The notes under the pieces: model-generated
Database searches by the model: none
What the model saw: the letters and a program-made list of their open reading frames with translations, nothing else
Told to the model about the DNA's origin: nothing
Part shown: positions 28,848 to 38,282 of the stretch, in pieces
Numbering within the stretch: position 1 is the first letter of the stretch
Layout of the letters: each line of letters begins with the position of its first letter
NCBI GenBank assembly: GCA_947593515.1
Contig: CANQDQ010000009.1
Span: 1-64,000, forward strand
DNA: 64,000 nt
DNA from: an uncultured Bacteroidales bacterium
GTDB lineage: Bacteria; Bacteroidota; Bacteroidia; Bacteroidales; UBA11471
Reading direction: 5' to 3'
Program-made: the position numbers and the translations under genes

Positions 28848-30251
28848 TCATTCGTAACTCGTGCCGTCGAAACAGTGGGTGCAGATGCACTCCTTCGGCA
28901 GCCCGATGGCTTCCACGAGCGTTTCGAGCGAGTTGAATTTCAGCGTGGTGATGTTCAACTGCCGGCGTATCTCCTCGACCATGCGCTTGTATTCGGGCGA
29001 ATCGGTCTTGGTGTAGGCTTCGAGATTTTTGTCGTGTTCGCCCTCGAACTGCTGTATGATGCGGCGGGTTATCAACTCCAATTCCGACTTGGAGGCGGTG
29101 AAATTGACGAACCGGCAGGGATAGACCAACGGCGGACAACTGATACGCATATGCACCTCTTTGGCTCCGTAGCGGAAGAGATCTTTCACGTTGTCGCGCA
29201 ACTGGGTGCCGCGCACGATGGAATCGTCGCAGAAGACGACTTTTTTGTCCTTGATGAGTTCGGGGTTGGGAATCAGTTTCATTTTGGCGACCAACTCGCG
29301 CAACTCCTGCGTGGGCGGAGTAAAACTGCGAGGCCACGTGGGCGTGTATTTCACGATACCGCGCTTGTAGGGTATGCGTTTGCCTACGGAATAGCCCAGC
29401 GCCATACCGATGCCGGAGTCGGGAATGGCGGAAACGAAATCGGCTTCGATGTCGTCTTTTTTACCCATAGCGCAGCCGCACTCGAAACGCACGTGATCAA
29501 CATTCGTTCCTTCGTACTCGCATACGGGGTAACCGTAATATACCCAAAGAAATGAACATATCTGCATCTTCTTGTTCGGCTTGCGGAGTTGGGTAAAACC
29601 GTCGGCAGTAACCAACACCACTTCGCCCGGGCCGATGTTGTATTCGGTTTCGTATCCCAGATTGTGGAAACTGCACGACTCCGACGAAACGGCGTAGCAC
29701 TCCTCTCCTTTTCCGATGAGTATCGGTGTGCGTCCGTACTTGTCGCGGGCGGCGATGATGCCCTGCTCGGTAAGCAGAAGCATGGAACAGGAACCTTTGA
29801 GTTTCCGCTGCACGTTTTCTATGCCATCTACATAATCTTTTCCCTGCGAAATAAGCGTGGCTATCAGTTCGGTCTGGTTGGTGATGCCGTTGCTGTGTTC
29901 GCAAAAGTGGTGTCCGGCGTCGAGCAGCTCTTTTTCCAGCTCGGGAAGGTTATTGACTTTCGCCACCGTTACGATGGCGAATTTTCCCAAATGGCAGCTG
30001 AATATGATAGGCTGCGCATCGGTGTCGCTGATGATGCCGATGCCGGAGTTTCCCCTGAACGTGTGCAGGTCGTCCTCGAATTTCGTACGGAAATAGGAAC
30101 TTTCGATGTTATGTATCGAACGAGTGAAATAGCCGTTGTCGAACGTTGCCATACCGCCGCGCTTCGTGCCGAGATGCGAATTGTAATCGACACCGTAGAA
30201 AAGGTCGGCGACACAAGATGTTTTTTTAATGCTTCCGAAAAAACCGCCCAT
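28848..30251 (-). CDS. PurF-like amidophosphoribosyltransferase homologue without N-terminal Cys
   Basis: The 467-residue product has two recognisable parts: an Ntn-type glutamine amidotransferase domain (LFYGVDYNSHLGTKRGGMATF; NSGIGIISD; GSCSMLLLTEQGIIAARDKYGRTP) and a phosphoribosyltransferase domain with the PRPP loop VVFCDDSIVRGTQLRDN. In canonical PurF the mature protein begins with Cys (CGVFG); here the N-terminus reads MGGFFG, so the usual nucleophile is missing and the next Cys is residue 13. I recall a Bacteroidota PurF paralogue of this form. It may use ammonia or do something else. It follows purL by 21 bases, supporting a purine-related role. Confidence 0.85.
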   Translation of the reverse strand: MGGFFGSIKKTSCVADLFYGVDYNSHLGTKRGGMATFDNGYFTRSIHNIESSYFRTKFEDDLHTFRGNSGIGIISDTDAQPIIFSCHLGKFAIVTVAKVNNLPELEKELLDAGHHFCEHSNGITNQTELIATLISQGKDYVDGIENVQRKLKGSCSMLLLTEQGIIAARDKYGRTPILIGKGEECYAVSSESCSFHNLGYETEYNIGPGEVVLVTADGFTQLRKPNKKMQICSFLWVYYGYPVCEYEGTNVDHVRFECGCAMGKKDDIEADFVSAIPDSGIGMALGYSVGKRIPYKRGIVKYTPTWPRSFTPPTQELRELVAKMKLIPNPELIKDKKVVFCDDSIVRGTQLRDNVKDLFRYGAKEVHMRISCPPLVYPCRFVNFTASKSELELITRRIIQQFEGEHDKNLEAYTKTDSPEYKRMVEEIRRQLNITTLKFNSLETLVEAIGLPKECICTHCFDGTSYE

Positions 30252-30272
30252 AGTACTATTTAAGGTGATGAA

Positions 30273-33200
30273 TTAACGTTTCAGATTTTCCACCCACTTG
30301 CGCGCATTGACAAAGGCTTCAATCCACGGAGCCACTTCGTCGGCAGCCTTGCGGTCGGCAGGATAATAAGCCCACTGCCACGGGAAAATAGCCCGTTCGA
30401 GGTGGGGCATCATCGCCAAATGGCGACCGTCGGCAGAGGCGATGCCCGCCACAGCGTAAGGCGAACCGTTGGGATTGGCGGGATAAGCGTCGTAGCTGTA
30501 CTGCGCCACCACATTGTAACGGCTTATCTCGTAGGGGAAACTGAATTTTCCCTCGCCGTGCGCCACCCATATTCCTAATTTCGAGCCGGAGAGCGAACCG
30601 AACATCACCGAATTGTTTTTCGGTATGGTAAGCCCTACAAATTCGGACTCGAATTTGTGCGAATCGTTATGGAGCATACGCGGCTTCTCGGCGTGGTCGG
30701 GTGTGAGCAAGCCCAATTCCACCATCAACTGGCAGCCGTTGCAGATGCCGAGACTGAGGGTGCCGGGGCGGGCATAGAAACGGGCGAGCGTTTTCTTCGC
30801 CTGCTCGTTCCAGAGGAATCCACCCGCCCAGCCTTTGGCAGAGCCGAGCACGTCGGAGTTGGAGAATCCGCCGCAATAGACAATCATGTTCACCTCATCG
30901 AGGGTTTCGCGACCGTTGATAAGGTCGGTCATGTGGACGTCTTTCACATCGAATCCCGCCAAGTAGAGGGAGTATGCCATTTCGCGGTCGCCGTTCACGC
31001 CTTTTTCGCGAATGATAGCGGCTTTCACGCCCGACGGTTTGCGACGCTCCGGCGATATGCCGTACTGCGCCGCCGTTCCCGTAAATCCTTTCGGGAAAGC
31101 GAAATGCAAGGGCTGCTGCTTGTAGTTGAGGAAACGGGCTTTTGCCTGCGCTTCGCCGCTCTGTTTGCGGTCGAGCAGGTAGGACGAGGAATACCAGACA
31201 TCGCGCAAATGGTCGATGCCGAACTGGTATTGCGCGCCGTCTTTGCTTACCAGCAAATGACGTTCGCTGCACGGACGGGCAATGGCGGCATATCCTACAC
31301 CGGCTTCGTCGAGAATCCGCTCGACGGCTTTGCGGTCTTTGACCTGAATCAATACGCCCGGATTTTCGCTGAACAGTATTTTGATGAGGTCGGGTTCCGC
31401 TATCTTGTCGAAATCGACTTCGAGACCGCCTTCGACGTTGCCGAAATTCATTTCGAGCAATGCCGTAATCATACCGCCTGCCGAAATATCGTGTCCCGCC
31501 AAAATGAGGTCGCGGGCTATCATTTCCTGTACGGCTCCGAAGGCGGCGGCAAAATATTCGCTGTCGCGCACGGTGGGCGCCACACGGCCTATCTTGTTGA
31601 GCGACTGGGCAAATGCCGAGCCTCCAAGTGCCAGCGCATCGAACGAGAAGTCGATGTAATAGAGCGTCGTGCGGCTGTCGCGCACCAGCACGGGCGACAC
31701 GACTTTCTTGACATCGCTCACCTCCGCTCCTGCCGAGATGATGACGGTGCCGGGCGAATAGACTTTTTCTTCGCCGTATTTCTGCGTCATCGAAAGGCTG
31801 TCTTTTCCGGTGGGAATGTTGATGCCCAACTCGCGGGCGAAACGGCTGCACGCCTCGACGGCTTTATAGAGGCGGGCGTCCTCGCCCGGATTTTTGCAGG
31901 GCCACATCCAGTTGGCGCTCAGCGAAACGCTGTCGAGCCCTTCGGCAAGGGGCGCCCATACGATGTTGGTCAAGGCTTCTGCCACGGCGAGCACGGAGCC
32001 GGCGGCGGGGTCGATCATCGCAGCTTGCGGGGCGTGCCCGATAGAGGTAGCGATGCCGGCTTTTCCGCGATAGTCGAGCGCCACGACGCCGCAGTCGCTC
32101 AACGGCAGCTGTATTTCGCCCTGACACTGTTGGCGGGCAACCTTGCCGGTTACCGAACGGTCGACCTTATTGGTAAGCCAGTCTTTGCAGGCAACGGCTT
32201 CGAGCTGCAATACCCGCTCCACGTATTCGTGTATTTCGGCGGGATTATAAGTTACGTCCTGATAGGTTTCTTCTATCGTCTTATCGTGCATGACAGTGCG
32301 GGGAGCTTTTCCGAACATATCGTCCATCGCCAAATCGATGGGCTTCACACCGTCTTTCTGTTCGAAGACGAAACGGTGGTCATCGGTCGTTTCGCCGACG
32401 ACGTACATGGGAGCGCGCTCACGATCGGCAATGCGGCGCACATAGTCGATGTCTTTTTCGGCAATGAGCATACCCATGCGCTCCTGACTCTCGTTGCCGA
32501 CGATTTCTTTCGCCGAAAGCGTAGGGTCGCCTACGGGCAGCTGCGCCATATCTATTTTACCGCCGGTGGCTTCGACGAGTTCCGAAAGGGCGTTGAGGTG
32601 CCCGCCGGCACCGTGGTCGTGTATGGAGACAATGGGGTTGGCATCGCTCTCCGCCAAGGCACGAATGACATTCGACACCCGTTTCTGCATTTCGGGGTTC
32701 GCACGCTGCACGGCGTTGAGTTCTATGGCGTTTGCATATTCGCCGGTTTCTACCGACGAAACAGCGCCGCCGCCCATACCGATACGGTAGTTGTCGCCGC
32801 CCATGACAACGACTTTTTCACCCGGAGCCGGCTCGCCTTTGAGGGCATCGCGCACGGTGCCAAAGCCCACGCCGCCTGCCAGCATGATGACTTTGTCGTA
32901 TGCGAATTTCTTGTAATTTTCGGCGTGTTCGAACGTGAGCAGCGAGCCGCAAATCATCGGCTGGCCGAATTTGTTTCCGAAGTCGGAAGCGCCGTTGGAG
33001 GCTTTTATCAAAATCTGTTCCGGCGTCTGATAGAGCCATTTGCGAGGAGGCATGGCGTTTTCTTCCCACTCGCGCCCCTCTTCGCCGCGAGGATACGAGG
33101 TCATATATACAGCCGTGCCGGCAATGGGCAGACTGGCTTTGCCGCCGCCCAGACGGTCGCGTATCTCGCCGCCCGTACCGGTTGCCGCACCGTTGAACGG

Positions 33201-33968
33201 CTCGACGGTCGTGGGGAAATTGTGCGTCTCGGCTTTGAGCGAAATCACCGTGTCGATGTCTTTCACTTCAAAGAAGTCGGGACGGTCTTGCGAGGCTGGA
33301 GCGAACTGCTCCACCACCGGACCTTTATTGAAGGCTACATTATCTTTATATGCCGATACCAGACGGTTCGGATTTTCTTCGGAGGTTTTTTTGATGAGTT
33401 TGAACAGGGAGCTTTCTTTTTCTTCGCCGTCGATGACGAACACGCCGTTGAAAATCTTGTGGCGGCAATGTTCGGAATTTACCTGCGAGAAACCGAAAAC
33501 TTCGCTATCAGTGAGTTTACGACCGAGCTTGCGGCTCAACTCGTTGAGGTAGTTCACTTCTTCGTCGCTCAACGCCAGTCCCTCCTGACGGTTGTAAGCC
33601 ACGATGTCGTCGATATAGACAATGGGGTCGGGCTGTTTGTCGATTTCAAAAATTTTCTGGTCGAGACCGTTGTAGAGGCGTTGGAGCATGGGGTCATGTT
33701 CCGCCTTGTCGCCGGCAACGGGGAAATACTCTTCGATACGGCGTATATCGGTAAAGCCCATGTTTTGCGTGATTTCCACCGCATTGGTACTCCACGGAGT
33801 AATCATTTCGCGGCGCGGACCGACAAACCAGCCGTCGAGAGCAGCATCGGCAAGCAGCTCGGCTCCGCCGAAAAGCCAATTCAACTTTTCGGTTTCTGCG
33901 GCAGAAAACCGCCGGGAAGCATCAACGGCAATAATGTGTTGTTCAGGAGTTTTGAAAAAGAGAACCAT
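30273..33968 (-). CDS. purL: Phosphoribosylformylglycinamidine synthase (large single-chain type)
   Basis: At 1231 residues it is the single-chain type combining PurL and PurQ functions. It contains FSQVNSEHCRHKIFNGVF, KAETHNFPTTVEPFNGAATGTGGEIRD and the ATP-binding VSIHDHGAGGHLNALSE segments. A C-terminal class I glutaminase domain has the nucleophile in LSLGICNGCQL. It converts FGAR, glutamine and ATP to FGAM in purine synthesis. A minus-strand TATCTTTG (34019-34012) lies 43 bases upstream of the ATG. Confidence 0.97.
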   Translation of the reverse strand: MVLFFKTPEQHIIAVDASRRFSAAETEKLNWLFGGAELLADAALDGWFVGPRREMITPWSTNAVEITQNMGFTDIRRIEEYFPVAGDKAEHDPMLQRLYNGLDQKIFEIDKQPDPIVYIDDIVAYNRQEGLALSDEEVNYLNELSRKLGRKLTDSEVFGFSQVNSEHCRHKIFNGVFVIDGEEKESSLFKLIKKTSEENPNRLVSAYKDNVAFNKGPVVEQFAPASQDRPDFFEVKDIDTVISLKAETHNFPTTVEPFNGAATGTGGEIRDRLGGGKASLPIAGTAVYMTSYPRGEEGREWEENAMPPRKWLYQTPEQILIKASNGASDFGNKFGQPMICGSLLTFEHAENYKKFAYDKVIMLAGGVGFGTVRDALKGEPAPGEKVVVMGGDNYRIGMGGGAVSSVETGEYANAIELNAVQRANPEMQKRVSNVIRALAESDANPIVSIHDHGAGGHLNALSELVEATGGKIDMAQLPVGDPTLSAKEIVGNESQERMGMLIAEKDIDYVRRIADRERAPMYVVGETTDDHRFVFEQKDGVKPIDLAMDDMFGKAPRTVMHDKTIEETYQDVTYNPAEIHEYVERVLQLEAVACKDWLTNKVDRSVTGKVARQQCQGEIQLPLSDCGVVALDYRGKAGIATSIGHAPQAAMIDPAAGSVLAVAEALTNIVWAPLAEGLDSVSLSANWMWPCKNPGEDARLYKAVEACSRFARELGINIPTGKDSLSMTQKYGEEKVYSPGTVIISAGAEVSDVKKVVSPVLVRDSRTTLYYIDFSFDALALGGSAFAQSLNKIGRVAPTVRDSEYFAAAFGAVQEMIARDLILAGHDISAGGMITALLEMNFGNVEGGLEVDFDKIAEPDLIKILFSENPGVLIQVKDRKAVERILDEAGVGYAAIARPCSERHLLVSKDGAQYQFGIDHLRDVWYSSSYLLDRKQSGEAQAKARFLNYKQQPLHFAFPKGFTGTAAQYGISPERRKPSGVKAAIIREKGVNGDREMAYSLYLAGFDVKDVHMTDLINGRETLDEVNMIVYCGGFSNSDVLGSAKGWAGGFLWNEQAKKTLARFYARPGTLSLGICNGCQLMVELGLLTPDHAEKPRMLHNDSHKFESEFVGLTIPKNNSVMFGSLSGSKLGIWVAHGEGKFSFPYEISRYNVVAQYSYDAYPANPNGSPYAVAGIASADGRHLAMMPHLERAIFPWQWAYYPADRKAADEVAPWIEAFVNARKWVENLKR

Positions 33969-34011
33969 TTGTTGTTATTATTTTGCAACGTTACAAAAAA
34001 GTTTCATTCCG

Positions 34012-34019
34012 CAAAGATA
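34012..34019 (-). promoter_or_regulatory. -7 element of the purL operon
   Basis: Minus-strand TATCTTTG fits TAnnTTTG and precedes the purL start by 43 bases. The -33 match is weak. Confidence 0.55.
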
Positions 34020-34061
34020 GTGAAAAGCGTCGGCATTCCGATAAAATAAAAAGAAAACTAT

Positions 34062-34092
34062 TTTGGAAAATTGAACAATTCCCTTACATTTG
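34062..34092 (+). promoter_or_regulatory. Promoter of the LysE-family gene
   Basis: TTTG at 34062-34065 and TACATTTG at 34085-34092, spaced by 19 bases, match the Bacteroidota consensus exactly. The start codon follows 50 bases downstream. Confidence 0.75.
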
Positions 34093-34142
34093 TTCCCGAA
34101 AAAAAGAAAATTCGTTTCAGGTAAAAACTTCCATATATTGAC

Positions 34143-34796
34143 ATGAGCGTTTTGAGCGTGTTCATATATGTTATTATCAAAGGTTTAGTAATAGGAATCC
34201 TTGTATCAGCCCCTATGGGACCCATCGGCGTGCTGTGCATTCAACGCACGCTCAACAAAGGTCGGCGGTCGGGAATCGCGACGGGGCTGGGAGCAGCGCT
34301 TTCGGATTTGTTCTATGCCGTATTGACAGGTTTCGGAATGTCGATGGTCATCGACTTCATCGAAACGAATGAGGCTATCATTCAGATTATCGGCAGCATC
34401 GTATTGGGAATATTCGGTTTCTATCTTTTCCGCCAAAATCCGGCACGCAACATTCGTCGCCGCCTCAACCAGAAAAACAGCTTTGCACAGGATTTCATCA
34501 CCGCATTTTTCCTGACGCTTTCCAATCCGCTGATTCTGTTTTTCTTCATCGGACTGTTCGCCCGCCTCAACTTCTTCCTGCCTGAAATGAAATGGCTGCA
34601 CTACGGTGCGGGTTACCTTGCCATCATTGCGGGAGCACTCGGCTGGTGGCTTACCCTCACCTACATACTCTGCAAAGTTCGGGAACGATTCACCCTGCGC
34701 ACCCTCTGGGTTATCAACCGCATTATCGGCGCCGTCATCATCATCATGTCGCTGGTCGGATTGTGTACAGGAGTCGTCGAATACTTCACCCCATAA
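34143..34796 (+). CDS. LysE/RhtB family transporter
   Basis: The 217-residue membrane protein has about six hydrophobic segments and the family N-terminal motif VIGILVSAPMGPIGVLCIQRTLNKGRRSGIATGLGAALSDLFYA. Members export amino acids or related metabolites. The FLTLSNPLILFFFIGLFAR segment in the middle is also family-typical. Substrate unknown. It is divergent from purL. Confidence 0.88.
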   Translation: MSVLSVFIYVIIKGLVIGILVSAPMGPIGVLCIQRTLNKGRRSGIATGLGAALSDLFYAVLTGFGMSMVIDFIETNEAIIQIIGSIVLGIFGFYLFRQNPARNIRRRLNQKNSFAQDFITAFFLTLSNPLILFFFIGLFARLNFFLPEMKWLHYGAGYLAIIAGALGWWLTLTYILCKVRERFTLRTLWVINRIIGAVIIIMSLVGLCTGVVEYFTP

Positions 34797-34897
34797 AAAA
34801 ACGCCGGCATAAACTTTTTTCCCGCATAATTTGTTTTTGCGATTGAATCTCGATATTAAACATTAAACATATACAATAACTTAAAAAACGGAAAAAG

Positions 34898-35542
34898 ATG
34901 AAAAAGCTAACCCCACTTCTGTTCATTCTGCTTGCATCGGTTTCGTGTCAGAAAGACCCCGATACATCGGAACTCAGCGCCAATTTCCTCGTACTCACCG
35001 ATTACGATACGAGCGAAAATTTCTCCTCATTCAGCACCTATTATCTTCCCGACAGTATTCTGACTATTACGGGCGAGAAAAAACAATCGTTCATGAATGA
35101 TGCACAAGCGTCGGAAATACTTAACACCGTTGCCGACAATATGAACAAATGCGGCTATACGCGGACTACCGACAAAGATAACGCCGATATGGGATTACAG
35201 TTGAGCTACATCGAAAGCACCTACTTTCTCACCGCTTATAGCGGCAGTCCCTATTGGGGCGGCTGGTACTATCCGGGATACTGGTACCCGTATTACTGGA
35301 CGCCGGGCTATTGGGGCTACGACTGGTACTATCCCTACGCCATATCGTACAATTACACGACCGGCTCTTTGATGATGGAGATGATAAAGCTCAAAGGCAA
35401 CGATATAAGTACGAAGAAAATTCCCGTCATTTGGGACGCTTATATGTCGGGACTTCTTTATAGTTCGACCACCGTGAATGTCAATCTGGCTTGCGATGCT
35501 GTAGATCAGGCTTTTGAACAGTCGCCTTATCTGAAAAAATAA
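34898..35542 (+). CDS. DUF4136 lipoprotein with an aromatic-rich segment
   Basis: The 214-residue product has a lipoprotein signal peptide (MKKLTPLLFILLASVSCQKD, acyl Cys 17). The N-terminal part (STYYLPDSI...ASEILNTVADNMNKCGYTRT...ADMGLQLSY) and the C-terminal part (LIDL-like DISTKKIPVIWDAYMSGLL) fit DUF4136. Residues about 118-153 are extremely aromatic: about 14 Tyr and 6 Trp in 36 positions. The segment may line a membrane or polymer-facing surface; function unknown. It is followed by an outer-membrane barrel gene after 27 bases, probably one operon. Confidence 0.85.
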   Translation: MKKLTPLLFILLASVSCQKDPDTSELSANFLVLTDYDTSENFSSFSTYYLPDSILTITGEKKQSFMNDAQASEILNTVADNMNKCGYTRTTDKDNADMGLQLSYIESTYFLTAYSGSPYWGGWYYPGYWYPYYWTPGYWGYDWYYPYAISYNYTTGSLMMEMIKLKGNDISTKKIPVIWDAYMSGLLYSSTTVNVNLACDAVDQAFEQSPYLKK

Positions 35543-35569
35543 AGATGTATAAACGATTAAAACAATAAT

Positions 35570-36196
35570 ATGATGAAAACTATGAATATCAATCGGATTA
35601 TTGCTCTATGCGCCCTCGTGCTGCTGCCCGCAGCCGGCATGGCACAAAACGAAAAAAGAGGATTCGCCAACATCGATTGGCAATTCAATATTCCTCTCAG
35701 CAACGGTTTCTCCGACAAAGCCAGCGGCTGGGGTATGAATATCGAAGGCGGCTACTATTTCGAGAACAATATCGGTATCGGTCTGTTCTTCGCCTACCAC
35801 ACCAACAATGAATATATATCGATGCGGACGCTGCAATTGTCGGAATCGTCGAGCCTTACGACCGACCAACAGCACTCTCTTTACCAACTGCCTTTCGGTG
35901 CAAGTATCCGCTACCGCTTCATGCCCGACAAATTATTTGTCCCCTACGTAGCCATGAAAGTCGGTCCCGAATACAGCCGCGCCACTTCTTATTATAATGT
36001 GTACGACACCTCGAACGACAAATGGGGCTTTTTCCTTTCGCCCGAAATAGGCGCGACCATCTACCCCATGCGTAGCCGGGTGTTCGGTTTCCACATCGCT
36101 CTTTACTACGCATACGCCACGAATCAAAACAAAGTGCTGATTTATGACATGGACGGATTGAGCAATCTCGGTTTCAGAGTGGGTCTCGCTTTCTGA
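35570..36196 (+). CDS. Small outer membrane beta-barrel protein
   Basis: The 208-residue product has a signal peptide ending near GMAQ-NEK and alternating strands (GFANIDWQFNIPLSNGF, MNIEGGYYFENNIGIGLFFAYH, GASIRYRFMPDKLFVPYVAMKVGPEYSR) ending in LGFRVGLAF with a terminal Phe, the usual barrel sorting signal. It resembles OmpW/porin-like small barrels of Bacteroidota. It lies 27 bases after the DUF4136 gene and ends before a bidirectional terminator. Confidence 0.82.
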   Translation: MMKTMNINRIIALCALVLLPAAGMAQNEKRGFANIDWQFNIPLSNGFSDKASGWGMNIEGGYYFENNIGIGLFFAYHTNNEYISMRTLQLSESSSLTTDQQHSLYQLPFGASIRYRFMPDKLFVPYVAMKVGPEYSRATSYYNVYDTSNDKWGFFLSPEIGATIYPMRSRVFGFHIALYYAYATNQNKVLIYDMDGLSNLGFRVGLAF

Positions 36197-36213
36197 AACA
36201 GAATCGCATAAAC

Positions 36214-36246
36214 AAAAAAAGCCGGAAAAATTTTTCCGGCTTTTTT
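36214..36246. terminator. Bidirectional terminator between the barrel gene and recJ
   Basis: Self-complementary hairpin with arms AAAAAAGCCGGAAAAA and TTTTTCCGGCTTTTTT, centred at 36230/36231. A and T runs on both sides suit the convergent genes. Confidence 0.9.
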
Positions 36247-36264
36247 CTTATCCTTTTTCCGTTT

Positions 36265-37983
36265 CTACGGACGAATATCTTTTACTTGCAATTGCAGCGT
36301 AACATTTCCCTTAAAATTGTTTTCTTCCACCGTATAGCAAATATCGAAGGGGTTTCCTTTTTTTATGGCGGCATAATGACCGGACATACCGAATGCGATG
36401 CCGCTCCGTATCGCCCCCGTGCGCTTGTCGAAAACATCGAGTTTGAGGTGTTCCTGATTGCGCCCCACCGGTCGGGAGCCTTTGTCGTAGATGCCGCAGG
36501 TGGAAAATACGGGTTTGAGATTGCCCGGACCTACGGGGGCAAATTTCTTCAAATCGGCAAAAAATTCAGGTGTGATTTCATCAAGCGGAAGTTCCATGTC
36601 GATGTCGATTTGCGGCACGGTCTGCTCCTGCAAAATATTTTCCGCCACGTAGGCTTCGAATCGGGAAATGAACGTTTCTATATTCGCCTCTTTGAGCGAC
36701 AAGCCGGCGGCGTAGGTGTGCCCGCCGAAGTTTTCGAGCAGGTCGCGGCACGACTCCACCGCTTTATATACGTCGAATCCCTGCACCGAACGCGCAGAAC
36801 CGGTTACCAATCCGTTGGAAAAGGTGAGTACGACAGAGGGGCGGTAGTATAGCTCCGTGAGCCGCGAAGCAACGATGCCGATGATGCCCTTGTGCCACTC
36901 GGCATTGTAAATGACAATGGATTTGCGTGCGGCGAAATCGGGCTGTTGTTCGAATTCGTGGCTCGCCTCTTCGGTAACTTTCTTATCGAGTTCTTTACGG
37001 TCTTCGTTGTAGCGGTTGATGTCCCGGCTTTTCTCGCGGGCGACAGCGGCATCTTTTGCGACCAACAAATCCACCGCCTCTTTGCCCGATTGCATACGCC
37101 CCGACGCATTGATGCGGGGTCCTATCTTGAAAACGATGTCGCTGATGGTGATGTCTTTTCCGTGCAGCCCGCACACGTTGATGATGCCTTGCAATCCAAG
37201 GCTCGGATTGGTATTGAGGCGTTTCAAGCCGTGATAGGCGAGTATGCGGTTTTCGCCGGTAATGGGCACGATGTCGGAAGCGATGCTCACGGCAAGCAAA
37301 TCGAGCAGGGGAAAGAGATGCTGCTCGATGTCGATGTGGTTGTCGAGGGCGAATGCCTGCATAAATTTGAATCCCACTCCGCACCCCGACAGATGGTCGT
37401 AGGGATAGGTGTCGTCGTCGCGCTTGGCATCGAGCACCGCCACTGCCTGCGGCAGACGGTCGTCGGGCACGTGGTGGTCGCACACGATGAAGTCGATGCC
37501 TTTCTCTCGGGCATACGCAATTTTCTCTACGGCTTTGATGCCGCAATCCAATGTTATGACCAACGTAAATCCGTTTTCGGCGGCATAGTCTATGCCTTTT
37601 ACCGAAATGCCGTACCCCTCGTCGTAACGGTCGGGAATGTAGTAGTCGATGTTGGAGTAAAAATTGTTCAGAAACCGATATACCAATGCTACGGCAGTGG
37701 TGCCATCGACATCGTAATCGCCGTAGATAAGGATTTTTTCTTTTGCGCCCATCGCTCGGTTGAGGCGGGCGACGGCTTTATCCATATCTTTCAACAAAAA
37801 CGGGTCGTGGAGGTCTTCTAATCGGGGTCGAAAAAATTTCTTAACTTGCTCTTCTGTTTTGATCCCCCGCTGCACAAGAAGCGTGCATATAGCAGGGCTT
37901 ATCGACAGGGCTTCTGCCAATCTCCTTGCTGTATGCTTTTCTTCTTCGGTAAGAGGGGACACATAGTTCCATTTGCTTACCAT
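36265..37983 (-). CDS. recJ: Single-stranded-DNA-specific exonuclease RecJ
   Basis: The 572-residue product contains the DHH phosphoesterase motifs ILIYGDYDVDGTTA, VITLDCGIKA, FIVCDHHVPDDRLP and GPRINASGRM, and the DHHA1 motif GGHTYAAGLSL. An OB-fold-like C-terminus follows. It degrades single-stranded DNA 5' to 3' in recombination and mismatch repair. Confidence 0.96.
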   Translation of the reverse strand: MVSKWNYVSPLTEEEKHTARRLAEALSISPAICTLLVQRGIKTEEQVKKFFRPRLEDLHDPFLLKDMDKAVARLNRAMGAKEKILIYGDYDVDGTTAVALVYRFLNNFYSNIDYYIPDRYDEGYGISVKGIDYAAENGFTLVITLDCGIKAVEKIAYAREKGIDFIVCDHHVPDDRLPQAVAVLDAKRDDDTYPYDHLSGCGVGFKFMQAFALDNHIDIEQHLFPLLDLLAVSIASDIVPITGENRILAYHGLKRLNTNPSLGLQGIINVCGLHGKDITISDIVFKIGPRINASGRMQSGKEAVDLLVAKDAAVAREKSRDINRYNEDRKELDKKVTEEASHEFEQQPDFAARKSIVIYNAEWHKGIIGIVASRLTELYYRPSVVLTFSNGLVTGSARSVQGFDVYKAVESCRDLLENFGGHTYAAGLSLKEANIETFISRFEAYVAENILQEQTVPQIDIDMELPLDEITPEFFADLKKFAPVGPGNLKPVFSTCGIYDKGSRPVGRNQEHLKLDVFDKRTGAIRSGIAFGMSGHYAAIKKGNPFDICYTVEENNFKGNVTLQLQVKDIRP

Positions 37984-38282
37984 TTATATCTTTTTTTATT
38001 TTCATCGGAGACCGAAAGCGTGCAAAATAAAGGGAACAAAGAATCGGTGTTACTCCTCTTGTCGAAATGCACGCGACGCAAAAAAAAATTTTGCAGGTGT
38101 AAAGATAGGCATTCTTTCCCGAATAATATCAATACCCGTCCATAAAAAAGCAAAAAAGAAAATTCTTTCGCCTAAAAGTTTATTTTATAAATAAAATTTA
38201 ACGTATAAATTTATTTGATATACAAATAATAATCAATTTTTATTTGTACCATTTTTAAGAAAGAAAAAAATTCGCAAGCGAT
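37984..38282. other. AT-rich intergenic region between recJ and menE
   Basis: This 299-base stretch has no supported gene. The part at 38130-38280 is extremely AT-rich. It holds a perfect 8-bp dyad, TACAAATA (38221-38228) and TATTTGTA (38241-38248), and a less regular one near 38180-38215. A weak -7-like TATCTTTA on the minus strand lies near 38099-38106 and may serve recJ. No standard terminator for menE with a U-run was found. Confidence 0.5.

Noticed and set aside
30657-34049. 1130-codon open frame on the plus strand opposite purL
   Set aside because: It is a shadow of purL caused by codon bias. Its translation has no recognisable domain, and purL on the minus strand has all family motifs.
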